From contig NZ_FJUR01000001.1 of the NCBI RefSeq assembly GCF_900067135.1, forward strand, positions 672,501 to 736,500: a stretch of 64,000 nucleotides of DNA, written 5' to 3'. The position numbers were made by a program, and so were the translations under genes. The notes beneath the pieces were generated by a model. That model saw only the letters and a program-made list of their open reading frames with translations, made no database searches and had not been told where the DNA came from. Origin of the DNA: Rhizobium sp. 9140. GTDB taxonomy: Bacteria; Pseudomonadota; Alphaproteobacteria; Rhizobiales; Rhizobiaceae. Shown here in pieces: positions 1-10,366 of the stretch; the stretch's first letter is position 1; each line of letters begins with the position of its first letter.

Positions 1-1026
1 CGCTGGATCCCCGTCGATCAGTATATCGGCGGCATCGAACATGCGATCCTGCACCTTCTCTACTCCCGCTTCTTCACACGCGCCATGAAGGCTGCCGGTC
101 ACGCGGGGCTGTCCGAGCCGTTCAAGGGCCTCTTCACCCAGGGCATGGTGGTGCATGAAACCTACAGCCGCGGAGAAGGCGCCCAACGCGAGTGGATCAA
201 CCCGTCGGCCATCACCATCGAGGATCTCGGCAACGGCCGCAGGGCGACGCTGAACGAGACCGGCGAAGAGATCGTTATCGGCTCCATCGAGAAGATGTCG
301 AAGTCGAAGAGGAACGTGGTCGATCCGGATGACATCATCGCATCCTACGGTGCCGATACGGCACGCTTCTTCGTGCTGTCGGACTCGCCGCCGGATCGTG
401 ACGTCATCTGGTCCGAAGCGGGCGTCGAAGGCGCCCATCGCTTCGTCCAGCGCGTCTGGCGTCTGATCTCCGAGGCGGCACCGGCCCTGGCGGCAGCAAA
501 GGCCGCGCCCGCTATGGAAGGGCCGGCACGCGCCATTTCCCAGGTCGCCCACAGGACGCTGAAGGCGGTCGAAGCGGATTATGACAAGCTCGCCTTTAAC
601 AAAGCCGTCGCGCGCCTCTACGAGATGGTGAACGCACTCGCCGCGCCGCTCGCCGATGTCGCCACTGGAGCGGACGCTGCGACAACCGACGCCATGCGCG
701 ACGCGGTCGAGATTCTAATCCATCTGATGGCGCCGATCACGCCGCATCTGGCCGAACAGTGCTGGAGCGTCATCGGCGGCGAAGGCCTGATCGCCCAGGC
801 AGATTGGCCCCGCTTCAACGAGGCGCTCGTCACGGTTTCCGAAATCGTCCTGCCGGTCCAGATCAACGGCAAGAAGCGCGCCGATTTGACAATCGCGCGC
901 GATGCGGATCAGACTGCCGTCGAGGCTGCCGTACTCAGCCTTGATGCCGTGCGGACCGCGCTGGAAGGCCGGACGCCGAAGAAGATTATTGTCGTGCCGC
1001 AGAGGATCGTGAATGTCGTCGTCTAA
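1..1026 (+). CDS. leuS: Leucyl-tRNA synthetase, C-terminal part (5' end outside window)
   Basis: The reading frame is open from base 1, so only the last 341 residues are in the window. It charges tRNA-Leu with leucine in the cytoplasm (class I synthetase). The fragment opens with [18 protein letters not shown], typical of the LeuRS catalytic core. It carries the KMSKS signature (292-306, [10 protein letters not shown]), which stabilises the ATP transition state, then the helical anticodon-binding domain and the C-terminal tRNA-binding tail (ending [10 protein letters not shown]). The stop overlaps the start of lptE by 14 bases, so the two are probably co-translated. Identity is certain; the N-terminal editing domain cannot be checked here. 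Confidence 0.97.
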   Translation, partial: RWIPVDQYIGGIEHAILHLLYSRFFTRAMKAAGHAGLSEPFKGLFTQGMVVHETYSRGEGAQREWINPSAITIEDLGNGRRATLNETGEEIVIGSIEKMSKSKRNVVDPDDIIASYGADTARFFVLSDSPPDRDVIWSEAGVEGAHRFVQRVWRLISEAAPALAAAKAAPAMEGPARAISQVAHRTLKAVEADYDKLAFNKAVARLYEMVNALAAPLADVATGADAATTDAMRDAVEILIHLMAPITPHLAEQCWSVIGGEGLIAQADWPRFNEALVTVSEIVLPVQINGKKRADLTIARDADQTAVEAAVLSLDAVRTALEGRTPKKIIVVPQRIVNVVV

Positions 1027-1543
1027 GTTCGATCCCCGCCGCCGCCTTGCCCTCGGCTTTGCCGGTCTGTCCCTGTTGCTGATGGCGGGCTGCCAGGTTC
1101 GCCCGCTTTATTCCGATGGTCCGAGCGGTGCCCCGGCGACGGCATTGGCCTCGATTGGGATCTCTGAAGCCAAGGACCGTGTCGAGCAGCGCGTGCGCAA
1201 CGCCCTGATTTTCCTGACATCCGGTGGCAAGGGCGAGCCGGTCGCGCCACAATACCAGCTGGCGCTGAGCGTCAGCCACCAGACCACCGGCGTGCTCTTC
1301 GACGAGCGCAATGACAATGACACCGCATCGGCGGGTCGTCTCGTCATCGAGGCGGACTATAACCTGACCCGCGTTGATACCGGCAAGACGGTAAAATCAG
1401 GTCATCGCAAAGCCGTCGCACTGGTCGATTTTCCGATCCAGGAGTTTGCCAAGCTTCGCGCCATCCGCGATGCAGAGAACCGGGCTGCCCGCGAACTCGC
1501 GGAAGTCATCCGAGCCGATCTCTCCGCAGCACTCGGCAACTGA
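1013..1543 (+). CDS. lptE: LPS-assembly lipoprotein LptE
   Basis: A 176-residue lipoprotein with a basic N-terminus, a hydrophobic stretch and a lipobox LLMAGC, giving lipid attachment at Cys27. LptE plugs the LptD barrel in the outer membrane and helps deliver LPS to the cell surface. The body ([10 protein letters not shown] near the mature N-terminus, then a mixed alpha/beta domain) fits alphaproteobacterial LptE. The start overlaps leuS and the stop lies 12 bases before holA, so leuS-lptE-holA looks like one transcript, an order common in rhizobia. LptE sequences diverge strongly between classes, so the call rests on the lipobox, length and context as much as on similarity. Confidence 0.88.
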   Translation: MSSSKFDPRRRLALGFAGLSLLLMAGCQVRPLYSDGPSGAPATALASIGISEAKDRVEQRVRNALIFLTSGGKGEPVAPQYQLALSVSHQTTGVLFDERNDNDTASAGRLVIEADYNLTRVDTGKTVKSGHRKAVALVDFPIQEFAKLRAIRDAENRAARELAEVIRADLSAALGN

Positions 1544-1555
1544 TCCGGCGCCAGC

Positions 1556-2593
1556 ATGAGTGAAATCAAATCCCACGAGTTCGACAATTTCGTGGAAAGG
1601 CCGCTGCCCAGCCAGCGGCTTTACCTTTTCTACGGACCCGATCGTGGCCTGGTCGCCGAACGCGCTGCAGCAATCGCAGCGAAAACCGGCATCGCACTCA
1701 ACGATCCCTTTGCCCTCATCAAGCTGGATGGCAGCGACCTATCTCCGGGCAGGCTCGCCGACGAGGCCAATTCACTGGGCCTCTTCGGTGGCGGCAAGCT
1801 CGTCTGGGTGCGGGCATCGGGAACCGAAAAGATCTTAAGCGAAGGTCTCGCCTACCTCGCTGAGGAGCCGCCACGCGACGCCTTCGTCATCGTGGAAGCC
1901 GGCGACCTGAAAAAAGGCACAGCGCTCCGCAAGATAGGGGAAACCGCGCGCAGCATCATTGCCGTCGCCTGTTATGCCGACGACGTCAAGGCCATCAACG
2001 GCCTGATCGATAAGGAACTCGGTGCTGCTGGCCTGCGCATCACACCGGCGGCACGCGAAGCGCTCCGCGATCTTCTGGGTGCGGACCGGCTGGCGTCGCG
2101 CAACGAGATCGCCAAGCTCGCGCTCTACTGCCGCGATGAACCCGTCATAGAGGAAAGCCATGTCCTCGATATTATTGGGGATGCCAGCTCCACCTCGGTC
2201 GATGACGCTGTGGATGCCGTTCTCACCGGAGATATGGACCGCCTGATGACGTCGCTCCGCAAGGTCGAAGCATCAAAGACGTCGATGTTCCTCGTACTGC
2301 AAAGCTGCCTGCGCCAGTTCCAGCAGCTCGACATTCTCAGGGCAGAGATGGACGCGAAGCGGCTCGGACCATCGCAAGTCACCGCAACGCTCGGCCGCGG
2401 TATCCATTTCCGTCGCAAACCATTGATCGAAGCCGCGTTGAAGAACTGGGGACTACCGGCTATCCGGCGTGATTTGCAGAGGCTACAGAATGCAATTCTG
2501 CAAAGTCGCGGCCGCCAGACGCTTGAGGCCGACATCGCCAGCCAAGCGCTGATCGCGATAGCCTTTCAAGCGGCCAGACAGCGCTCTGCTTGA
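1556..2593 (+). CDS. holA: DNA polymerase III, delta subunit
   Basis: A 345-residue protein read as the delta subunit of the clamp loader, which opens the beta sliding clamp and loads it on primed DNA. It starts MSEIKSHEFDNFVERPLPSQRLYLFYGPDRGLV, matching the degenerate AAA+ start of HolA (LYLFYGPD, no functional Walker A). It continues with the DPFALIKLDGSDL and LVWVRA segments and a C-terminal collar domain. The start follows the lptE stop by 12 bases. It converges on parB, leaving only 25 bases between the two stops with no obvious hairpin. Confidence 0.93.
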   Translation: MSEIKSHEFDNFVERPLPSQRLYLFYGPDRGLVAERAAAIAAKTGIALNDPFALIKLDGSDLSPGRLADEANSLGLFGGGKLVWVRASGTEKILSEGLAYLAEEPPRDAFVIVEAGDLKKGTALRKIGETARSIIAVACYADDVKAINGLIDKELGAAGLRITPAAREALRDLLGADRLASRNEIAKLALYCRDEPVIEESHVLDIIGDASSTSVDDAVDAVLTGDMDRLMTSLRKVEASKTSMFLVLQSCLRQFQQLDILRAEMDAKRLGPSQVTATLGRGIHFRRKPLIEAALKNWGLPAIRRDLQRLQNAILQSRGRQTLEADIASQALIAIAFQAARQRSA

Positions 2594-2618
2594 ACATCGC
2601 TCTCGACCTCGTCATCGA

Positions 2619-3506
2619 TCAGCGTCGCTCGAGCAGCCGGCAGATATCTTCCAACTGTTCCAGAGTCTTATAGCTTATCTTCAGCTGGCCGCCACTCGCC
2701 CGGTGATTGACGGAAACCTCAAGGCCAAGACTGTCGGTGAGAGAGCGTTCGAGTGCAACTGTATCGGCGTCCTTTTCAGGACGGGGCTTTGCACCGAAGG
2801 TCGGATCGTTCTGGGCTCGGATATCGTTCTGAGCAAGCTTCTCCGTATCACGAACGGACAAGCCTTTGGCGATGATTGCGCGGGCGAGGGTGGTCGGGTC
2901 GGAAGTGGGGATCAGCGCACGCGCATGACCCGCTGAAAGAGTGCCTGAGGACAGCATGTCGCGCACCGGTTCCGGAAGTTTCAGAAGCCGGAGGCTGTTC
3001 GCCACATGGCTCCGGCTCTTGCCGATGATCTCGCCGAGGTCGTTCTGCGTGTAGCCGTGATCGGCAATCAGCAGTTCATACCCCATCGCCTCTTCGAGAG
3101 GATTGAGGTCGGAACGCTGGACGTTCTCGACAATGGCAATTTCCAGCGCCGTGCGATCATCCACATCCCGAACGATCACGGGAATATCCGAAAAGCCGGC
3201 AAGTTGGGCTGCGCGCCAACGGCGCTCGCCGGCGATAATCTCGAACCGGTCACCGATCACGGTACGAACGACGACGGGCTGGACGATACCATGCTGCCGA
3301 ACGGAGTTTGCGAGATCCTGCAATTCTCCCTCATCGAACGTCCGCCGCGGATTGCGCGGGTTCCGCGTAATATGCTCGATCGGGACACGCCGGTCTGCCG
3401 GAACGACTGGCGCCGAGGGTGATTCAGCGACAATAGGCTGGTCCATCTCACCGATCAATGCGGCGAGACCTCGTCCGAGACGGCGCCGTGCGGGATCTTC
3501 GTTCAT
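2619..3506 (-). CDS. parB: Chromosome-partitioning protein ParB
   Basis: A 295-residue ParB/Spo0J clamp. It binds parS, hydrolyses CTP and spreads along DNA near the origin, and acts with ParA to segregate sister origins. The N-terminus (RRRLGRGLAALIGEMD) is the ParA-interacting peptide. The CTP-binding domain has the GERRWRAAQLAG box, followed by the helix-turn-helix region (YTQNDLGEIIGKSRSHVANSL) and a C-terminal dimerisation domain ending LEQLEDICRLLERR. It sits 33 bases downstream of parA in the same operon, and parS-like sites lie a few kilobases upstream at 4933 and 6877. Confidence 0.97.
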   Translation of the reverse strand: MNEDPARRRLGRGLAALIGEMDQPIVAESPSAPVVPADRRVPIEHITRNPRNPRRTFDEGELQDLANSVRQHGIVQPVVVRTVIGDRFEIIAGERRWRAAQLAGFSDIPVIVRDVDDRTALEIAIVENVQRSDLNPLEEAMGYELLIADHGYTQNDLGEIIGKSRSHVANSLRLLKLPEPVRDMLSSGTLSAGHARALIPTSDPTTLARAIIAKGLSVRDTEKLAQNDIRAQNDPTFGAKPRPEKDADTVALERSLTDSLGLEVSVNHRASGGQLKISYKTLEQLEDICRLLERR

Positions 3507-3539
3507 GGCGTTCTCCTCATCATTCTGGAGCCGAATCGA

Positions 3540-4337
3540 TTATGCCGCAGCTTTCCGCTGGCGCTCGCGTTGAATCACTTCAGAAGCGAGTTGCAGATAA
3601 GCTTGGCTGCCTGCACATTTTAGATCGTAAAGGATAGCAGGCTTTCCATAGGACGGCGCTTCGGAAACCCGGACGTTGCGAGGGATGAGCGTATGGTAAA
3701 CTTTTTCGCCCAGATGCGTACGAACGTCGCTCACGACCTGTTGCGCGAGGTTGTTCCGAGAGTCGAACATCGTCAGGACTATACCCTGTATATCGAGCTG
3801 CGGGTTGACGCTCCGACGGATCTGATCGACTGTTTCCAGCAACTGGCTAAGCCCTTCGAGCGCAAAGAACTCGCATTGCAGCGGCACGAGAACCGAATGC
3901 GCGGCGGCCATGGCGTTCATGGTCAGCAAATTGAAGGAGGGCGGGCAATCGACCAGAATGTAGGAATAGGCCAAAGCCTCTGGCGTTCCCAAGGCCTTTT
4001 TCAAGCGAAAAACGCGGTCGCTTTGACTGGAAATCTCCATCTCCAGACCGAGAAGATCCATAGTCGAGGGAATGATCGATAAGTTCGGCACGACAGTCGG
4101 ATGAACGATCGTATCGATCGTATGCGTTCCCATCATTAGGTCGTAGGAAGAATACCGACGATCACGGCGCTGAATACCGAGCCCGGTGCTCGCATTGCCC
4201 TGGGGATCCAGATCGATAATCAAGACGGATTCACCGATTGCGGCTAAAGCGGTCGCGAGATTGATAGCTGTCGTCGTTTTACCGACGCCACCCTTTTGGT
4301 TCGCAATCGTAATGATCCGGTTTTTATCGCGCGACAT
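3540..4337 (-). CDS. parA: Chromosome-partitioning ATPase ParA
   Basis: A 265-residue deviant-Walker ATPase that binds nucleoid DNA non-specifically and pulls ParB-parS complexes apart. It has the deviant Walker [15 protein letters not shown] near the N-terminus, the Walker B-like [16 protein letters not shown], and a C-terminus of ParA/Soj type. The frame stays open a further 24 codons upstream, but the start at 4337 ([14 protein letters not shown]) matches the family N-terminus and overlaps the end of rsmG by 14 bases. The longer start would add an unconserved Ser/Arg-rich tail. Operon order rsmG-parA-parB is the usual alphaproteobacterial one. Confidence 0.97.
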   Translation of the reverse strand: MSRDKNRIITIANQKGGVGKTTTAINLATALAAIGESVLIIDLDPQGNASTGLGIQRRDRRYSSYDLMMGTHTIDTIVHPTVVPNLSIIPSTMDLLGLEMEISSQSDRVFRLKKALGTPEALAYSYILVDCPPSFNLLTMNAMAAAHSVLVPLQCEFFALEGLSQLLETVDQIRRSVNPQLDIQGIVLTMFDSRNNLAQQVVSDVRTHLGEKVYHTLIPRNVRVSEAPSYGKPAILYDLKCAGSQAYLQLASEVIQRERQRKAAA

Positions 4338-4983
4338 TGATCGCTCCTGCACCTTGGCTCGGCTGCTGCATCCGCGTGATCTCGAGAATGACGGAGTCAG
4401 CCTCGACAATGCTTTGGTGTTTTACCAGATCGAAATCATACCGACCACGCGCATTCGCGACTTCCGTCTCGTAATCCCTGCCTTTGTGAAAAAAAGCTCG
4501 TGTCGCACCACTCGCCATCCAAGGCGCGATGAACCGTAGCAACAGGGACAGATCGGCAACAGCCCGCGCAGAGATGGCGTCGCAGGCCGGAATTTTGGTG
4601 GGAGCGTCTTCAATGCGCAAGACATGGACCGATCCTCGTGCACCCGTTTCCTGCAATGCGACGCGAAGGAACGCTGCCTTCTTCTGATTGCTTTCGACGA
4701 GATGGACCCATCCCTCCGAGATTTCGGAAAGAAGAATAGCTGTTATGACACCGGGAAATCCGCCGCCGCTACCCAAATCGATCCACGTCTTCGGGCCGGG
4801 CGCGAGAGCGTATATCTGGGCACTGTCCCGGATATGTCGGTTACCGATGTCTCCAACGGTAGAGGGAGCCACGAGGTTGATCGTTTTCGCCCATTTCAGG
4901 AAAAGTTCGGTAAAATACTGAAGCCTCTCGCTCGTTTCACGTGAAACACGTAAGCCGATCAATTCTGCGGACTGACTCGCCAT
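4324..4983 (-). CDS. rsmG: 16S rRNA (guanine-N7)-methyltransferase RsmG (GidB)
   Basis: A 219-residue SAM-dependent methyltransferase that modifies G527 of 16S rRNA. The SAM-binding loop is visible as [14 protein letters not shown], followed by [13 protein letters not shown] and the [12 protein letters not shown] segment typical of GidB. The start overlaps the mnmG stop by one base, and the end overlaps the parA start. A parS-like palindrome (4933-4948) lies inside the first codons and encodes part of RVSRETSER, so this stretch is under both coding and ParB-binding constraint. Confidence 0.96.
   Translation of the reverse strand: MASQSAELIGLRVSRETSERLQYFTELFLKWAKTINLVAPSTVGDIGNRHIRDSAQIYALAPGPKTWIDLGSGGGFPGVITAILLSEISEGWVHLVESNQKKAAFLRVALQETGARGSVHVLRIEDAPTKIPACDAISARAVADLSLLLRFIAPWMASGATRAFFHKGRDYETEVANARGRYDFDLVKHQSIVEADSVILEITRMQQPSQGAGAINVAR
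4933..4948. promoter_or_regulatory. parS: parS-like site 1 (15/16 match)
   Basis: CGTTTCACGTGAAACA against the consensus TGTTTCACGTGAAACA differs only at the first base. It lies within the 5' end of rsmG, about 0.6 kb upstream of parA. Confidence 0.85.
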
Positions 4984-6860
4984 CAGTGTAAACCTTGTGC
5001 TGCATCACGCCGCTCGTAGCGCTGTAGATGGGTCAGAATCAGCGTCGCGGCTGAAGGTGTCATACCATCGATGATCTGAAGCTGCGCAAAATTTCGAGGT
5101 TGTATTCGTGTCAGCTTCTGTTTCAATTCATTGGAGAGGCCGTTGAGATCGGCATAAGTGAAGTCGTTTGGTATTGTCCGCTCCTCTTCCTTGCGCGCGC
5201 GAACGATATCGGTGGCCTGCCGATCCATATAAACGGCGTAATGAGCGTCAATCTCGATAGCTTCGGCAAGCTTGGTCGGAACCACTGCGAGATCCGGCCA
5301 GATGGCCGAGAGACGGGAGAGTGTAATATCGGCATGCGACAACAGATCGAATGCAGAGCGTCTCTGTCCGTCCTTGTTCAGGTTCAAACCATGCGTACCC
5401 GCTTCATTTGGCGTCAGCATTCGCTGATGAAGCTTTTCCTTCCATTGATCGAAGGAACTCTCCCATGCGGTAAACCGGTTCCGGCGTTCGTGAGAGACGC
5501 AGCCAAGCGAGATCGCAGCCGGTGTTAAGCGCATGTCGGCATTATCAGCACGGAGAGACAGACGGTACTCCGCGCGCGATGTGAACATGCGATAGGGTTC
5601 CGCAACGCCGCGTGTAATGAGATCATCGATCATTACGCCGATATAGGAATCTGTGCGCGAGAAGATATGAGGACTTTGGCCGGAAACTTTGCGCGTCGCA
5701 TTCAGGCCGGCAACGAGGCCCTGCGCCCCTGCCTCCTCGTATCCCGTCGTCCCATTGATCTGACCTGCTAGAAACAGACCAGGAATCTTCCTGAGTTCCA
5801 AGCTCGCGGAAAGCTCGCGCGGATCGACATGGTCATATTCAATCGCGTAGCCGGGCTGAAGGATTTTCGCATCTTCAAGTCCGGGTATCGTTCGGATAAA
5901 GGCAGCCTGGACCTCCTCTGGAAGAGACGTCGAAATGCCGTTCGGATAGACGGTGTGATCATCGAGACCTTCCGGTTCCAGAAAGATCTGGTGCCCATTA
6001 CGCTCGCCGAATTTCACGATCTTGTCTTCGATCGATGGGCAGTAGCGAGGTCCAATACCTGAGATCTGACCCGAATACATCGCCGACTTTTGGAGGTTCT
6101 CTTCAATGATTCGGTGAGTCGCGTCAGTGGTTCGGGTTACGCCACACGCGATCTGGCGTGTTGTGATACGATCCGTCATGAAGGAGAAGGGGACAGGTTC
6201 CTCGTCCGCCGCCTGACTGCCGATCCTGTCCCATTGAATCGTCAGGCCATCCAGACGCGCGGGCGTTCCGGTCTTCAGTCGACCCAAGGCGACGTGATGG
6301 TCTTCGAGCACTTTCGATAGCCCGATCGACGGCGCTTCACCGACGCGACCGGCCGCGATTTTTTTATCTCCGATGTGAATAAGACCACGGAGAAACGTGC
6401 CTGTCGTGAGAACAACTGCGCCGCAGAATATGGTCTCTCCGCTCGCAAGAACAACACCGGCAATCGCGACGCGGTCGATGACGAGATCAATGACATCGCC
6501 CTCTATCACCGTCAGCGAGGACAGGTTCGCAAGTTCCGCCTGCATCGCCTCCCGATATAGGCGGCGATCAGCCTGTGTTCGCGGCCCTCGAACGGCCGGG
6601 CCTTTTTTACGATTCAGGAGCCGAAACTGGATGCCAGCCTGATCGGCAACGCGACCCATCAACCCATCGAACGCATCGATTTCCCGGACAAGGTGCCCTT
6701 TGCCCAATCCGCCGATAGCGGGATTGCACGACATCACACCGATTGTTTCCCGCTTATGTGTAACAAGCGCAACATTGGCGCCAAGACGCGCAGCGACGGC
6801 CGCCGCTTCACAGCCGGCATGTCCGCCACCAACAACGATGACATCATACTTAACGGTCAT
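4983..6860 (-). CDS. mnmG: tRNA uridine 5-carboxymethylaminomethyl modification enzyme MnmG (GidA)
   Basis: A 625-residue flavoprotein that, with MnmE, installs the (carboxymethyl)aminomethyl group on U34 of several tRNAs. The FAD-binding dinucleotide motif [12 protein letters not shown] lies at the N-terminus. Other GidA signatures include [41 protein letters not shown] and [15 protein letters not shown]. Length is normal for the family. It is one base from overlapping rsmG fully (shared TGATG), and a parS-like site lies just upstream (6877-6892), between it and mnmE. Confidence 0.98.
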   Translation of the reverse strand: MTVKYDVIVVGGGHAGCEAAAVAARLGANVALVTHKRETIGVMSCNPAIGGLGKGHLVREIDAFDGLMGRVADQAGIQFRLLNRKKGPAVRGPRTQADRRLYREAMQAELANLSSLTVIEGDVIDLVIDRVAIAGVVLASGETIFCGAVVLTTGTFLRGLIHIGDKKIAAGRVGEAPSIGLSKVLEDHHVALGRLKTGTPARLDGLTIQWDRIGSQAADEEPVPFSFMTDRITTRQIACGVTRTTDATHRIIEENLQKSAMYSGQISGIGPRYCPSIEDKIVKFGERNGHQIFLEPEGLDDHTVYPNGISTSLPEEVQAAFIRTIPGLEDAKILQPGYAIEYDHVDPRELSASLELRKIPGLFLAGQINGTTGYEEAGAQGLVAGLNATRKVSGQSPHIFSRTDSYIGVMIDDLITRGVAEPYRMFTSRAEYRLSLRADNADMRLTPAAISLGCVSHERRNRFTAWESSFDQWKEKLHQRMLTPNEAGTHGLNLNKDGQRRSAFDLLSHADITLSRLSAIWPDLAVVPTKLAEAIEIDAHYAVYMDRQATDIVRARKEEERTIPNDFTYADLNGLSNELKQKLTRIQPRNFAQLQIIDGMTPSAATLILTHLQRYERRDAAQGLH

Positions 6861-6876
6861 TTCTATTCCGATTCAA

Positions 6877-6892
6877 TGTTTCACGTGAAACG
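6877..6892. promoter_or_regulatory. parS: parS-like site 2 (15/16 match)
   Basis: TGTTTCACGTGAAACG differs from the consensus only at the last base. It is intergenic, 16 bases upstream of mnmG and next to the mnmE stop. Confidence 0.85.
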
Positions 6893-6919
6893 TGCGGGAT
6901 GACTCGCATGCGTTGCAGT

Positions 6920-8236
6920 CTATTTGCCGATACAGAATTCTGAGAAGATCACATCCAACAAATCTTCAACATCGACACGACCTGTAATTCGCCCCAGCGC
7001 ATCTCCAGCTCGCCGAAGTTGCTCGGACTGGATATCGAGATCAACACTTTCAACAGCCTCATCCAACGCAGTCAGACACTGCGACAAATGATCAGCATGC
7101 CGACGGCGAGAGGGCACAGCGAAGGAATCCGCTTTTGCTCGGTCCGGAAGGCGGGCCATCAGCGCCGATATAAGCGACTGGAGACCTTCCGGATGCTCTA
7201 CAGAAACGAACACGTCAGCATCGGCTCTATCCCATGAAACAAGAGAAATATCAATCTTGGTGGCAATTCGTAGGATTTCGATCTGCCTATCTGGCGGAAC
7301 CATGAATCCGTCCGGTGTGTCCGAGAGAGACAATATGAGATCGGCATCCTGCAGAAGAGCCTTTGCCCTTCGGATGCCTTCGCGCTCGACCGGATCGGCA
7401 GTTTCCCGCAGACCGGCAGTGTCAAAGAGCTTCACAACGAATCCGGCTAAAGAAATATCGACACTGAGAACGTCGCGGGTTGTGCCCGCTACATCTGTGA
7501 CGATGGCAATGTCCTGTTTGGCGAGGGCATTCAGAAGACTGGATTTTCCAGCATTGGGTGGACCAGAAATGACCACGCGGTAGCCATCCCGAATGATCGC
7601 ACCGATCCTCGCACCAGCGAGATGTTCGGCGATCTCCGCTCTGAGTTGCTGTGTATCCCGCCATATCGCAGCACTGACGGAACCCGGAACATCGTCCTCA
7701 TCAGCAAAGTCGAGCTCCGCCTCGATCATCGCACGGGCGTGAGTCAGACGCTTTGCCCAGCCTTGATAGAGCTGTGAAACCCCGCCGCGGGCGTGTTCGC
7801 TTGCAAGGCGCCGTTGCATTTCCGTCTCGGCAGAGATCAGGTCGGCGAGACCCTCGACTTCAACGAGATCCAGCTTTCCATGTGCAAAGGCCCTGCGCGA
7901 AAACTCGCCGGCGTCTGCATGACGAAAACCGGGGAACGTAGCGAGTTCGTCCAGAAGGCGATCCACGACGGCCCGCCCTCCATGAGCCTGAAGTTCGACA
8001 TAGTCCTCTCCCGTGAAGGAGGCCGGCCCTGGGAACGACAGGATCAGTCCCTGATCAACCACATCTCCGTTACGGCACCGAATCGTTCGTAGCGTGGCCA
8101 CACGCGGACGAACAGGACCACCACAGAGACCCTCGCACACCATCAACGCCGATGGCCCGCTGATCCGGATGACGGCGACACCCGAGGGCAGACCGCCGGA
8201 GGAAAGAGAATAGATCGTATCGCTGGCCGATGACAT
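6920..8236 (-). CDS. mnmE: tRNA modification GTPase MnmE (TrmE)
   Basis: A 438-residue GTPase that forms the MnmE-MnmG complex for U34 modification. It has an N-terminal tetrahydrofolate-binding domain, a G domain inserted in a helical domain (P-loop GPPNAGKSSLLNAL, G3 DTAGLRE), and the C-terminal CIGK motif carrying the catalytic cysteine. The start at 8236 (MSSASDTIYSLSSGG) is preferred to the ATG at 8260 because the family begins at DTIYALSSG and a GGACGG-like ribosome site precedes it. It reads in the same direction as mnmG, 59 bases apart, and a strong terminator separates it from rho. Confidence 0.97.
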   Translation of the reverse strand: MSSASDTIYSLSSGGLPSGVAVIRISGPSALMVCEGLCGGPVRPRVATLRTIRCRNGDVVDQGLILSFPGPASFTGEDYVELQAHGGRAVVDRLLDELATFPGFRHADAGEFSRRAFAHGKLDLVEVEGLADLISAETEMQRRLASEHARGGVSQLYQGWAKRLTHARAMIEAELDFADEDDVPGSVSAAIWRDTQQLRAEIAEHLAGARIGAIIRDGYRVVISGPPNAGKSSLLNALAKQDIAIVTDVAGTTRDVLSVDISLAGFVVKLFDTAGLRETADPVEREGIRRAKALLQDADLILSLSDTPDGFMVPPDRQIEILRIATKIDISLVSWDRADADVFVSVEHPEGLQSLISALMARLPDRAKADSFAVPSRRRHADHLSQCLTALDEAVESVDLDIQSEQLRRAGDALGRITGRVDVEDLLDVIFSEFCIGK

Positions 8237-8272
8237 TCGAACCGTCCGTGAAAACTTCATTTGTGATAAACG

Positions 8273-8302
8273 AAAAAATCCCTGGATGATGCCAGGGATT
8301 TT
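8273..8302 (-). terminator. Rho-gene intrinsic terminator between rho and mnmE
   Basis: An 11-bp perfect stem (8275-8285 with 8292-8302) with a 6-base loop. On the minus strand the right arm is followed by a run of six T. It lies about 50 bases after the rho stop and should end the rho transcript before mnmE. Confidence 0.85.
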
Positions 8303-8353
8303 CAGAATGCGTCGAACGAAACGACAGATCAGCTTCTTGTGATGCCGATGATC

Positions 8354-9619
8354 TCACGTGTTCATGGAGTCGAAGAAATCGCCGTTCGTCTTCGTCTGCT
8401 TCAACTTGTCGATCAGGAACTCGATTGCATCGGTTGTTCCCATCGGCGCGAGAATACGACGGAGAACGAAGATCTTCTGGAGATCCTGACGCGGGACGAG
8501 CAAGTCTTCCTTACGGGTACCGGACTTCAGAATGTCCATCGCCGGGAAGATACGCTTATCGGCAACCTTCCGGTCGAGAACGATTTCCGAGTTGCCCGTG
8601 CCCTTGAACTCTTCGAAGATGACTTCGTCCATGCGGCTGCCGGTATCGATCAGCGCTGTCGCAACGATCGTCAGCGACCCGCCTTCCTCGATATTCCGTG
8701 CCGCACCGAAGAAGCGCTTCGGACGCTGCAGGGCGTTGGCATCCACACCACCGGTGAGAACCTTGCCCGAGGACGGGACAACCGTGTTGTAAGCGCGGCC
8801 GAGGCGGGTGATCGAATCGAGCAGAATGACAACGTCGCGACCATGCTCGACAAGACGCTTGGCCTTCTCGATGACCATCTCGGCGACCTGCACGTGGCGC
8901 GTGGCAGGTTCGTCGAAGGTGGAGGAAACGACCTCACCCTTCACGGAGCGCTGCATGTCCGTCACTTCTTCCGGCCGCTCATCGATGAGAAGAACGATCA
9001 GATAACATTCCGGATGGTTGGCGGTGATCGAATGCGCGATGTTCTGCAGCAGCACCGTCTTACCGGTGCGCGGCGGCGCGACGATCAGGCCGCGCTGGCC
9101 CTTGCCGAGCGGTGCTACAAGATCCATGACGCGCGACGAAAGATCCTTCGAGGTGGGAACCTCGAGTTCCATCTTGAAGCGCTCGTTCGGATAGAGCGGC
9201 GTCAGGTTGTCGAAGTGTACCTTGTGCCGGATTTTCTCCGGATCTTCGAAATTGATCGTGTTGACCTTGAGAAGCGCGAAATAGCGTTCGCCTTCCTTCG
9301 GTCCGCGGATCGGACCCTCGACCGTATCCCCGGTCTTCAGCGAAAAGCGCCGGATCTGGGAGGGAGAGATGTAGATATCGTCGGGGCCGGGGAGGTAATT
9401 GGCATTGGCGGAGCGCAGGAAGCCGAAGCCGTCCTGGAGGAGTTCGACGACACCTTCGCCGATGATCTCGACATCCTGCGCCGCGAGCATCTTCAGGATG
9501 GCGAACATCAGCTCCTGCTTGCGCATCACGCTGGCGTTTTCGACCTCCACCGACTCGGCGAACGCCAGAAGGTCGGTTGCAGATTTGTTCTTGAGGTCTT
9601 GGAGCTTCATTTCAGCCAT
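8354..9619 (-). CDS. rho: Transcription termination factor Rho
   Basis: A 421-residue hexameric RNA helicase that terminates transcription. It starts [22 protein letters not shown] (Rho N-terminal domain), has the RNA-binding OB fold ([10 protein letters not shown]), the Walker A segment [12 protein letters not shown], the [13 protein letters not shown] segment and the [13 protein letters not shown] loop. Length is normal for alphaproteobacteria. It lies downstream of hemJ in the minus-strand block, across a 183-base gap that contains an inverted repeat (9731-9778). Confidence 0.98.
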   Translation of the reverse strand: MAEMKLQDLKNKSATDLLAFAESVEVENASVMRKQELMFAILKMLAAQDVEIIGEGVVELLQDGFGFLRSANANYLPGPDDIYISPSQIRRFSLKTGDTVEGPIRGPKEGERYFALLKVNTINFEDPEKIRHKVHFDNLTPLYPNERFKMELEVPTSKDLSSRVMDLVAPLGKGQRGLIVAPPRTGKTVLLQNIAHSITANHPECYLIVLLIDERPEEVTDMQRSVKGEVVSSTFDEPATRHVQVAEMVIEKAKRLVEHGRDVVILLDSITRLGRAYNTVVPSSGKVLTGGVDANALQRPKRFFGAARNIEEGGSLTIVATALIDTGSRMDEVIFEEFKGTGNSEIVLDRKVADKRIFPAMDILKSGTRKEDLLVPRQDLQKIFVLRRILAPMGTTDAIEFLIDKLKQTKTNGDFFDSMNT

Positions 9620-9802
9620 GAAGGAAAATCACACTTGCAGAGGGAATGGAAGGGCTGGCGCTGTGTGGGTCAAGGGAGCGGCAGGGGGATAGCCACTCGA
9701 ACTCTAACGCGCGCCAGAAAGATGGGATATCACACGCTAGCGACTTCCGGCCTGCACCGCAAGGGGGCTAGCGATGTGAGAGGCTAAAATGTCCGTGATG
9801 GC

Positions 9803-10366
9803 CTAAAACGGCTTTACGATGACGAGGATCACGATGACGATCATCAGAACGGTTGGCACCTCGTTCATCAGTCGCCAATAGCGCGCCGTGCGTCGCGCGC
9901 TATCGCGCGAAAAACGCCCGACGGCATCGGCATAGTGCACATGCACGCCGGTCAGCAGGATCACGGCAAGGATCTTGGCATGAAGCCAGCCGCCCTGAAA
10001 ACCGTAGACGCTCCAGGCGAGATAGAGCCCGAGCGTCCAGGTGATCATCATGGCCGGGCGCATGATCACCTTCATGAGCCGCCGCTCCATCACCTTGAAG
10101 GTCTCCGACGTCTGCGAGCCCGGCTCGGCGTCGGTGTGGTAGATGAACAGGCGGGGCATGTAGAGGAGGCCGGCCATCCAGGAGATGACGGCAACCACGT
10201 GAAGCGCCTTGATCCACAGAACGAGATCGGCCGGCTGCCAGGCGATCAGCCCGACGATAATCGCCACCAGCACCGAAAGCGCCACAAAGGCCCGTACACG
10301 CGATTTACGGCCTGCCGGGGCATCCACTTGCCGCGTGCTACCCTCACCGCGCTCCGGGGTGTTCAT
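9803..10366 (-). CDS. hemJ: Protoporphyrinogen IX oxidase HemJ (CopD/UPF0093-like membrane protein)
   Basis: A 187-residue inner-membrane protein with about four hydrophobic segments. The core [24 protein letters not shown], with an invariant-type His and Arg, and [13 protein letters not shown] are typical of HemJ. HemJ performs the heme-pathway oxidation of protoporphyrinogen IX in bacteria lacking HemG or HemY. The basic 25-residue N-terminal tail before the first helix is longer than usual, and an internal start is possible. Its start overlaps the hemE stop by 4 bases (ATGA), which strengthens the heme assignment. Confidence 0.9.
   Translation of the reverse strand: MNTPERGEGSTRQVDAPAGRKSRVRAFVALSVLVAIIVGLIAWQPADLVLWIKALHVVAVISWMAGLLYMPRLFIYHTDAEPGSQTSETFKVMERRLMKVIMRPAMMITWTLGLYLAWSVYGFQGGWLHAKILAVILLTGVHVHYADAVGRFSRDSARRTARYWRLMNEVPTVLMIVIVILVIVKPF

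Noticed and set aside
8339-9787. 482-codon open frame opposite rho
   Set aside because: High-GC coding DNA often leaves long open antisense frames; rho on the other strand has every family motif, while this translation shows none.
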